The notes beneath the pieces were generated by a model. The model did no database searches. It saw only the letters and a program-made list of their open reading frames with translations, and was not told where the DNA came from. Positions 7,234 through 13,041 of a stretch of DNA of 23,043 nt are shown one piece after another (positions within the stretch are counted from its first letter, which is position 1; each line of letters starts with the position of its first letter). This stretch comes from an uncultured Eubacterium sp. (lineage in GTDB: Bacteria; Bacillota; Clostridia; Peptostreptococcales; Anaerovoracaceae), in assembly GCA_905193765.1 (NCBI GenBank), contig CAJJPZ010000018.1, positions 1-23,043 of the forward strand, written 5' to 3'. Made by a program: the position numbers and the translations under genes.

Positions 7234-8502
7234 ATGGCAAAGGAAAAAGTAGTATTAGCCTATTCAGGCGGACTTGATACATCAGTTATAATGACATGGC
7301 TCAAGGAAAATTATAATTACGATGTTATCGCAGTATGCTGCAATGCAGGACAGAAAGAAGACTTCGATGCGATCGAAAAGAAAGCTCTCGCAACAGGCGC
7401 TGTGAAAGCATACACTGTAGACCTGAGAGAAGAATTCATTACAGATTATATCTGGCCTACACTGAAGGCCGGTGCTATATATGAGAACCAGTACATGCTG
7501 GGAACATCCATGGCAAGACCGCTCATGGCAAAGAAGCTGGTTGAGATAGCTGAAAAAGAAGAAGCATTCTACATAGCTCACGGATGCACCGGAAAGGGCA
7601 ACGATCAGGTACGTTTCGAGACTACTATCAAGGCTCTGAACCCTGCCATCAAGATCATAGCTCCATGGAGATTCTGGGATTTCCATTCACGTGAAGACCT
7701 TATCGAATATGCAAAAGCTCACAACATTCCTATCAGCCAGACAACAAAGAAGATCTACAGCCGTGATGAGAACATCTGGCACATCAGCCATGAAGGCGGC
7801 GAACTGGAGAATCCGTGGAACGAACATCTCAAGACAATACATGTTCTGAGTGTACCGCCTGAGGATGCTCCTGACGAACCTACATATGTGGATATCGACT
7901 TCGAAAAGGGCGTACCTGTAGCCATCGACGGGGAGAAAATGGATCCTGTAGCTCTCCTCACAAAACTCAATGAGCTGGGCAGCAAGAACGGCGTCGGTAC
8001 TATCGATATCATAGAAAACCGTCTGGTAGGAATGAAATCCAGAGGCGTATACGAAACTCCGGGAGGCACTATCCTCTTCGCAGCACACGCAGGTCTGGAA
8101 CAGCTGATCCTCGACAGAGACACCACTCAGTACAAGAACATCGTTGCTCAGAAGTTCGCTCAGCTGGTTTATGACGGACTGTGGTACACACCGCTGCGTG
8201 AAGCTATCAGCGCTTTCGTAGACGTTACTCAGAAGGAAGTTACAGGTACTGTAAAGATGAAGCTCTACAAAGGCAGTGCCATAGTAGCTGCAAAGAAGTC
8301 GCCTTACTCACTTTACAATGAAGAATTCGCTACATTCAGTAAGGATGAAGTATACAACCAGAGCGATGCAGAAGGTTTCATAAACCTGTTCTCACTGCCG
8401 CTGAAGATCCGTGCTATCCAGAAACAGACCGTTGAAGGCGGAGCCAAGGAACACGCATCTCTGGAAAGAAAAGTCCTCAAAGGCAGCGACTTCATCGAAT
8501 AA
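7234..8502 (+). CDS. argG: Argininosuccinate synthase
   Basis: Joins citrulline and aspartate using ATP to form argininosuccinate, the penultimate step of arginine synthesis, in the cytoplasm. The 422-residue product starts MAKEKVVLAYSGGLDTS with the PP-loop ATP motif at residues 9-17. Family segments follow: 'AHGCTGKGNDQVRFE', 'IIAPWRFWDFHSREDLIEYAK', 'KIYSRDENIWHISHEGGELE' and 'IENRLVGMKSRGVYETPGG'. Length is slightly above the usual ~400. The start is fixed by AGGAGG eight bases upstream (7220-7225). The gene heads an operon with argH, 45 bases downstream, and is preceded by a promoter and an ARG-box-like operator. Confidence 0.97.
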   Translation: MAKEKVVLAYSGGLDTSVIMTWLKENYNYDVIAVCCNAGQKEDFDAIEKKALATGAVKAYTVDLREEFITDYIWPTLKAGAIYENQYMLGTSMARPLMAKKLVEIAEKEEAFYIAHGCTGKGNDQVRFETTIKALNPAIKIIAPWRFWDFHSREDLIEYAKAHNIPISQTTKKIYSRDENIWHISHEGGELENPWNEHLKTIHVLSVPPEDAPDEPTYVDIDFEKGVPVAIDGEKMDPVALLTKLNELGSKNGVGTIDIIENRLVGMKSRGVYETPGGTILFAAHAGLEQLILDRDTTQYKNIVAQKFAQLVYDGLWYTPLREAISAFVDVTQKEVTGTVKMKLYKGSAIVAAKKSPYSLYNEEFATFSKDEVYNQSDAEGFINLFSLPLKIRAIQKQTVEGGAKEHASLERKVLKGSDFIE

Positions 8503-8547
8503 AATATGACAGGCAATATACTATAACACAGGAAGGATCCACAGAAT

Positions 8548-9918
8548 ATGAAACTCTGGAAAGGAAGATTCTCAAAAGCATCCACGACCTCTGCTGATGA
8601 ATTCAATGCATCCATCGAATTCGATCAGAGGCTGTACAAGGAAGATATCACCGGCAGCATAGCTCACGCTAAAATGCTGGCTAAACAGGGGATAATCGCC
8701 GAAGAAGAATCTCAACTCATAATAAAGACATTGCAGGAAATACTTGCTGATATAGAAGCAGGCAAAGTGGAGTTCACCATCGAGTCCGAAGATATACATA
8801 TGAATATAGAAACCCTCCTCACTGAAAGGATCGGACAGACAGGCAAGAAACTCCACACGGCCCGCAGCCGTAACGACCAGATCGCAGTAGACATCAGACT
8901 TTACCTGAAAAAGGAGACAGCTGCCATAGACAGCTGTCTGTCCCAGCTGCTCGACGCCCTGGAAAAGCTTGCGAAAGAACATACCGATACAGTGATGCCC
9001 GGTTATACTCATCTGCAGAGGGCACAGCCTGTTACACTGGCTTACCATTTGCTGGCATACTATCAGATGTTCTCCCGTGACAGGGAAAGATTCGCAGACT
9101 GTCTGAAGAGAGTTGACAGGCTCCCTCTGGGCAGCGGTGCGCTGGCGGGTACGACATACAACACCGACAGACAGTTCCTGGCTGAAGAACTTGGCTTCGC
9201 CAGCGTACTTCCAAACGGTATGGATGCAGTTGCAGACAGAGATTTTGCAATAGAATTCATAAACTGCTGTGCGGTATCGATGATGCATCTTTCAAGATTC
9301 TGCGAAGAGCTGATCCTGTGGAGTTCTGTGGAATTCAGCTTCGTTGAGATAGACGATTCTTTCTCGACCGGAAGCAGTATCATGCCGCAGAAGAAAAATC
9401 CTGACATGGCAGAACTGATCCGCGGCAAGACAGGCAGAGTCTACGGTGATCTGATGAGCCTGCTGACCATATGCAAAGGTCTGCCGCTGGCATACAACAA
9501 GGATCTCCAGGAAGACAAGATCCCTGTATTCGACGCTGCAGACACACTCAAAGCATCTGTAAACATATTCACAGAAATGATCCTCACCATGAAGGTCAGA
9601 GAGGAAAAAATGGAGCAGGCAGCAAAATATGGCTATATGAATGCTACTGATGCTGCAGACTACCTTGTTTCCAAAGGCATCCCGTTCAGAGACTGTCATG
9701 AGATCATAGGAAAGATAGTCCTCTACTGTATCAACAAGGGCATCGCCATAGAAGATATGACAATGGACGAATTCAAGTCGTTCTCAGACAAATTTGACGA
9801 TGACATATATGAAAAGATAGCGATAAGAAGCTGCATAGAAGCCAAGAAATCAGAAGGCTCAACTTCATCTGCAAGCGTGAAGAAGCAGCTCGAAGACATA
9901 GCAGCATGCAGAAAATGA
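8548..9918 (+). CDS. argH: Argininosuccinate lyase
   Basis: Splits argininosuccinate into arginine and fumarate. The 456-residue product belongs to the fumarase/aspartase superfamily. Visible are the N-terminal 'MKLWKGRFSK', 'TARSRNDQ' (about 104-111), the catalytic histidine region 'GYTHLQRAQP' (H155), and the mobile signature loop 'GSSIMPQKKNPD' (275-286) with the catalytic serine. 'LAYNKDLQEDK' further on is also typical. Length matches the family. A GGAAGG ribosome site lies about 11 bases before the ATG. There is no internal terminator between argG and argH, and a strong terminator follows, so argGH is a closed two-gene unit. Confidence 0.97.
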   Translation: MKLWKGRFSKASTTSADEFNASIEFDQRLYKEDITGSIAHAKMLAKQGIIAEEESQLIIKTLQEILADIEAGKVEFTIESEDIHMNIETLLTERIGQTGKKLHTARSRNDQIAVDIRLYLKKETAAIDSCLSQLLDALEKLAKEHTDTVMPGYTHLQRAQPVTLAYHLLAYYQMFSRDRERFADCLKRVDRLPLGSGALAGTTYNTDRQFLAEELGFASVLPNGMDAVADRDFAIEFINCCAVSMMHLSRFCEELILWSSVEFSFVEIDDSFSTGSSIMPQKKNPDMAELIRGKTGRVYGDLMSLLTICKGLPLAYNKDLQEDKIPVFDAADTLKASVNIFTEMILTMKVREEKMEQAAKYGYMNATDAADYLVSKGIPFRDCHEIIGKIVLYCINKGIAIEDMTMDEFKSFSDKFDDDIYEKIAIRSCIEAKKSEGSTSSASVKKQLEDIAACRK

Positions 9919-9957
9919 TCTGCATGTCACAAACAGATTCCTCAATTACAAAATGAT

Positions 9958-10010
9958 AAAACCGGTACCCTGCGTCAGCTGCCACAGCCTCGCAGGGTAC
10001 CGGTTTTTTA
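9958..10010. terminator. Strong bidirectional terminator between argH and the pseudo-Fic gene
   Basis: A perfect 17-bp stem (9958-9974 with 9991-10007, containing ACCGGTACCCTGCG) is followed by T residues for rightward transcripts. The preceding A-rich stretch gives a U-rich tail for leftward ones. The 16-base loop itself contains a GCTG-CCA-CAGC mini-hairpin. It lies between converging genes and ends next to the stop codon of the leftward gene. Confidence 0.9.
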
Positions 10011-10739
10011 TCACGCTTTTATATATTCCCGGCAGGCATCCAGTGTACCTTCCATTTTTTCGAACACGGCTTTGGTAAGGAAATTATAGAATTCCTCCTG
10101 ACGCTGCCCTTTGAGGCACTGCCCCACTATATTGAAATATTCATCACGCTTCATAGGCATGCTTATAGGCGTGAATCCGTTCTCCATAAGATAATAGTTC
10201 AGCGCGAATACAGCGATCTCTCCGCTGTAGTTTTCGAAAGGATATATATCGATTATCTTGTTGTGTATGTACATAGCCTTGAGAATCACATTGTTCCCCG
10301 TTTCCCTGCTGTAAAGCCTTCTCACGGCGTCATTTAGCTTGTCCTCGATATCGAGATTGTGGACAGGCACGTGGTTGAAAGCATATACCACAGGATTCGA
10401 CTTCCTGAAATAACCGTTTTCGTCTTCCGACAGTATCCGGTACGCACTTATCAGAAAATGCCGGTCTATGTAGGTGTCCATCTCAAGGCAGTTCTGTGCC
10501 ACCCGCACCAGATCCCCCATATTCTCGATGAACACATAATCCTTTACAGGTACATCCTTCTGCAGTTCACCTTCCAGTATCCTGTCGATGGCTATACGCT
10601 CATGATTCGGACTCCTTATTATCAGTGGCGCCTTTATCATGTCTATTTTATTCACCTCGTTGACGGCTGACCTGAGAAGCCTGTTGCCATGAAGGATAGC
10701 TGCCAGCTCTTTCCTCATACTGTAAAGTTCCTCATGCAT
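10011..10739 (-). CDS. Fic-fold protein with degenerate active-site motif
   Basis: The 242-residue product follows the Fic-domain layout. An N-terminal helix carries 'RSAVNEVN', resembling the class II inhibitory motif S-x-x-x-E (S24, E28). There is a helix 'DRHFLISAYRIL', then 'GYFRKSNPVVYA', and finally the segment aligning with the catalytic loop. Canonical Fic proteins have HPFx[D/E]GNGRxxR and transfer AMP or another group to hydroxyl side chains. Here residues 166-177 read YPFENYSGEIAV: the catalytic histidine is tyrosine, GNG is YSG and both arginines are lost. Downstream 'LNYYLMENGFTPI' still fits the fold. Classical AMP transfer is therefore unlikely; a binding or regulatory role is inferred. 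It follows the MoaA-like gene by 10 bases, with AGGAG overlapping that gene's stop, so translation is probably coupled. Confidence 0.72.
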   Translation of the reverse strand: MHEELYSMRKELAAILHGNRLLRSAVNEVNKIDMIKAPLIIRSPNHERIAIDRILEGELQKDVPVKDYVFIENMGDLVRVAQNCLEMDTYIDRHFLISAYRILSEDENGYFRKSNPVVYAFNHVPVHNLDIEDKLNDAVRRLYSRETGNNVILKAMYIHNKIIDIYPFENYSGEIAVFALNYYLMENGFTPISMPMKRDEYFNIVGQCLKGQRQEEFYNFLTKAVFEKMEGTLDACREYIKA

Positions 10740-10749
10740 ACCTTTGCTC

Positions 10750-11178
10750 CTAATTCTTTAAAAATCCTATCCTGCCTACCGAACCCGGATACTTGTACAT
10801 ATCGACTTCACCGAAATCCCCCTGGACCTGCCGCAGTGCAGGCATCTTGCTCTTGATCAGATCGTAGTTTATAGTTGGGAGAAAGACTATATCGTACTTA
10901 TGCTGGAATGTCAGCTGGAGGAAATCAAGGATCTCATCATCATTGAATCCTTCCTTAAGGCCCACATTCAGCCTGATATTCATCTGCAGATCAACAGCCT
11001 TGTTGATCCCGTCGATCACCGGCTGCAGCTCCTTTCCATTATTCGATTCCTTGTATCTTGTGAAATTGAACGTATTCACGACAACTGTAACATCAGTCAC
11101 GCCTTCTTTTTTCATAGCCTCTGCTTTTTCAGCAAGATCCTGACCATCTGTAACGATTACTTTTGTATTATTTTCCAT
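10750..11178 (-). CDS. MoaA-like radical-SAM core fragment lacking both Fe-S motifs
   Basis: The 142-residue product aligns by eye with the middle of MoaA (GTP 3',8-cyclase). 'KVIVTDGQDLAEKAEAMKKEGVTDVTVVVNTFNFTRY' matches the MoaA stretch 'TTNG...GL..VNVSLDTL'. 'INKAVDLQMNIRLNVGLKEGFNDDEI' matches 'I..A...G...VKVN.VLM.G.NDDE'. 'YKYPGSVGRIGFLKN' matches the segment just before the C-terminal cluster cysteines. The N-terminal radical-SAM CxxxCxxC and the C-terminal Fe-S cysteines are both absent, and the protein has no cysteine at all, so it cannot be a radical-SAM enzyme. It has its own promoter and is followed by a coupled gene, which argues against simple decay. Either a repurposed domain or a degenerate remnant; function unknown. 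The ribosome site (AAGGA, ~12 bases upstream) is weak. Confidence 0.6.
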   Translation of the reverse strand: MENNTKVIVTDGQDLAEKAEAMKKEGVTDVTVVVNTFNFTRYKESNNGKELQPVIDGINKAVDLQMNIRLNVGLKEGFNDDEILDFLQLTFQHKYDIVFLPTINYDLIKSKMPALRQVQGDFGEVDMYKYPGSVGRIGFLKN

Positions 11179-11214
11179 AGTTCTATCAGTTCCTTCTATT
11201 AAATATTTACTATT

Positions 11215-11243
11215 ATTTTACTGTAAATGGAGGCGGTAATCAA
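11215..11243 (-). promoter_or_regulatory. Predicted promoter of the MoaA-like/pseudo-Fic operon
   Basis: On the minus strand TTGATT (11243-11238), a 17-base spacer and TAAAAT (11220-11215) resemble a sigma-A promoter, about 30 bases upstream of the start codon. The symmetrical TTTACTGTAAA (11217-11227) overlaps the -10 box and spacer and could be an operator. The remaining divergent region up to the metallophosphoesterase start shows only a poor rightward promoter match. Confidence 0.5.
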
Positions 11244-11308
11244 GGTCATTATTCAAATACCACAGTTTTACACTTTCATATCCTCCGGAATTGTGATAGA
11301 CTTGACTT

Positions 11309-11866
11309 ATGAAAATTTTACTTATTGGTGATACTCACGGAAAACTCGATAAGGTGAGGGATATATACGGCAAGCTCAGGGATATCGATCTGATCGCTCA
11401 TACAGGAGATCATTATAGAGACGGTATCCAGCTTGGAAAGGAATTCAATGTTCCTGTGATCGCTGTAAAGGGCAACTGCGACGGCAGCTGCAGCCGGGAT
11501 GATTTTGAGATAATAGAAACTGAAGCAGGAAAGGTGCTTCTGACACACGGTCATGCATATAATGTGAACTACGATCTTACCGGGCTTATGTACAAGGCAA
11601 TGGAGGAGGACTGCAAAGCTGTCTTTTTCGGCCACACTCACAGGTGTATGCAGGATGAAGCAAACGGTATACGTTTCATCAATCCGGGCAGTCTTACGCA
11701 GCCCCGCGACGGCAGTGGCGGATCCTATGCCATAGTCAGGACTTCTGAAAAAGGTCTTGAGGCCTCGATAGTCTACTATGATACCGTCATGGGTACATCT
11801 TCTGACCGGAAGCAAAACAGTTCAGGTTTTCTCAGGAACCTGCTGAACTACTGCGACAGGTTCTGA
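11309..11866 (+). CDS. YfcE/MJ0936-type metallophosphoesterase
   Basis: The 185-residue product is a calcineurin-like phosphodiesterase. The five metal-binding blocks are intact: D8-x-H10 in 'IGDTHGK', D34 in 'HTGD', N56 in 'GNCD', H80 in 'LTHGH' and G-H109-T-H111 in 'FFGHTHR'. 'FINPGSLTQPRDG' matches the family end. YfcE-type proteins hydrolyse phosphodiesters in vitro; the natural substrate is usually unknown. A ~25-residue tail rich in S, N and R extends beyond the domain. The start is forced by the conserved first strand, yet no Shine-Dalgarno sequence precedes it, so initiation may be leaderless or inefficient. It is a single gene divergent from the MoaA-like operon. Confidence 0.9.
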   Translation: MKILLIGDTHGKLDKVRDIYGKLRDIDLIAHTGDHYRDGIQLGKEFNVPVIAVKGNCDGSCSRDDFEIIETEAGKVLLTHGHAYNVNYDLTGLMYKAMEEDCKAVFFGHTHRCMQDEANGIRFINPGSLTQPRDGSGGSYAIVRTSEKGLEASIVYYDTVMGTSSDRKQNSSGFLRNLLNYCDRF

Positions 11867-11921
11867 TCCGCACAGTATCAGAAATAATTTTTAAACGAAC
11901 AACAAATTATCACTTTTTTCT

Positions 11922-11948
11922 GCTATCATATCATTATAGCGTGATAGC
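11922..11948 (+). repeat. Inverted repeat upstream of the small membrane protein gene
   Basis: GCTATCA (11922-11928) and TGATAGC (11942-11948) form a perfect 7-bp inverted repeat with a 13-base AT-rich centre, ending 27 bases before the start codon. TATAAAAT follows at 11952. It may be an operator or a leader hairpin; I cannot tell which. Confidence 0.4.
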
Positions 11949-11975
11949 ATATATAAAATCGAAAGGCGAACAGAA

Positions 11976-12182
11976 ATGATAATACTCATCGTTGCACTTG
12001 TATTCGGAGCAGCTGTGCTCCTCGTAACTCTCAAAAGTTTTGTAAGCTGTGCTGCCGGTGCATCAAAAACCGGTGTAGCTCCCAGCAGGATCGCTCAGAT
12101 ACTGAAGCTTCTGGTAATGGTGGAGTCGATCATATTCCTTGTGATCTTCATCATCGTTCTGCTTAAGACCATAGCTGCATGA
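11976..12182 (+). CDS. Small two-helix membrane protein, function unknown
   Basis: The 68-residue product has two hydrophobic segments, residues ~2-28 (MIILIVALVFGAAVLLVTLKSFVSCAA) and ~43-66 (ILKLLVMVESIIFLVIFIIVLLKT). They are joined by a short polar loop with K and R (GASKTGVAPSRIAQ), so both ends are probably on the same side of the membrane. I do not recognise a family. A modest AAAGG ribosome site lies about 11 bases upstream. It stands alone, with its own inverted repeat upstream and a strong terminator right after the stop, so it is likely a real monocistronic gene. Confidence 0.7.
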   Translation: MIILIVALVFGAAVLLVTLKSFVSCAAGASKTGVAPSRIAQILKLLVMVESIIFLVIFIIVLLKTIAA

Positions 12183-12198
12183 CTAAAAAAGGTTTTAA

Positions 12199-12231
12199 AA
12201 AAAATGTGCAGATCCTGTCTGCACATTTTTT
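12199..12231. terminator. Bidirectional Rho-independent terminator
   Basis: ATGTGCAGA (12204-12212) pairs with TCTGCACAT (12218-12226) across a 5-base loop, flanked by an A run on the left and a T run on the right. It therefore works on both strands between the converging small membrane protein gene and the secreted protein gene. Confidence 0.9.
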
Positions 12232-12250
12232 AATCTTTTATATTTCCATA

Positions 12251-12925
12251 TCAATCATCATATGCTGTGAATGTTCCTGTTATTGTCGTGTACTTTGATG
12301 CCCCCTCAGCTTTTATACCTTTTATCTTGTAAGTATATGTCTCGCCCTCGGTAAGCCCTGTTGTCTTCACATCCAGTTCATCATTGTCTTTCTCAACGAT
12401 CCTTACAGCATATCCTTTACCATTAGCGTCTTTGATGGAAACGCCTGCATTCTTCCACTGCACATGGTTTCTGAATTCGAATGAAACCTCACGGTCTTCT
12501 GCATCATACTCGATATTTTCTACAACGATCTTCTTCACACCGGGTACTTTGAAGCTGCCCTTCACTGAAGTGTATTTCTTTGCCGATGATTTCTTTATTC
12601 CTGATATCGTGAACTTGTATTTCTTACCTGCTTTTATATTCGACACTTTGAAGTCCAGTTCATCATTGTCTTTTGCAGTCACCTTTGCAGTGTATTTCTT
12701 GCCTGCAGTATCTTTTACTGTCACTTTTACATTCTTGTATTTTACTTTCCCGTAAAAGTCCACATCTACTCTGCCGTTTCCTTCATAATCGACTTCCTCG
12801 ATCTTAGGCGACGATGAAGATGATGCTGTGTTTCCTGCCGCAAATGAGCTCACCGCTCCCATCGACATTACCATCGAAGCAGCCAGTGCCGCCGCTGTGA
12901 TTTTCTTTAAGATTCCTTTTTTCAT
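12251..12925 (-). CDS. Secreted protein with two tandem ~94-residue repeats
   Basis: The 224-residue product begins with a signal peptide: basic MKKGILKK, hydrophobic core AAALAASMVMSMGAV, likely cut after 'SSFA' near residue 29. A serine-rich linker follows, then two homologous domains starting at 'IEEVDYEGNGRVDVDF' and 'ENIEYDAEDREVSFEF'. Each contains '(V/I)KDxxGKxYxxxxxxKDNDELD', then 'G..Y.(F/Y)(T/K)I.GIK', and ends 'SVKGSFKV' or 'TITGTFTA'. The strand-like alternation suggests beta-sandwich (Ig or FN3-like) modules, but I recognise no named family. There is no lipobox, LPxTG anchor or transmembrane tail, so it is probably released or wall-associated. A GAAAGG ribosome site and an unusual TTAA repeat array lie upstream. 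Confidence 0.8.
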   Translation of the reverse strand: MKKGILKKITAAALAASMVMSMGAVSSFAAGNTASSSSSPKIEEVDYEGNGRVDVDFYGKVKYKNVKVTVKDTAGKKYTAKVTAKDNDELDFKVSNIKAGKKYKFTISGIKKSSAKKYTSVKGSFKVPGVKKIVVENIEYDAEDREVSFEFRNHVQWKNAGVSIKDANGKGYAVRIVEKDNDELDVKTTGLTEGETYTYKIKGIKAEGASKYTTITGTFTAYDD

Positions 12926-12994
12926 AATGTAATCCTTTCTCCCTTGCGAGTGCTGTTTTTCTTTATCTTATGGGATAATAATACATTATGAAAA

Positions 12995-13031
12995 TTAAGG
13001 CAGTCTTAATCCAGTATTAAAAACGGATTAA
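12995..13031 (-). promoter_or_regulatory. Four TTAA blocks at exact 11-bp spacing; candidate response-regulator site
   Basis: TTAA occurs at 12995, 13006, 13017 and 13028, an exact 11-bp period, with unrelated 7-base spacers. Direct repeats with this period are the mark of OmpR/PhoB-family response regulators (for example PhoP boxes, TTAACA-like, in Bacillus). The array is upstream of the secreted protein gene, and TATTAT (12980-12975, minus strand) is a possible -10. Part of it also forms a weak hairpin (ATTAAG/CTTAAT, 12994-13010) followed by TTTT leftward, which might instead terminate carAB. Confidence 0.5.
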
Positions 13032-13041
13032 AATCACACGC

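Noticed and set aside
8572..9288. 238-codon open frame on the minus strand
   Set aside because: Antisense to argH; the product is cysteine- and histidine-rich without any domain pattern.
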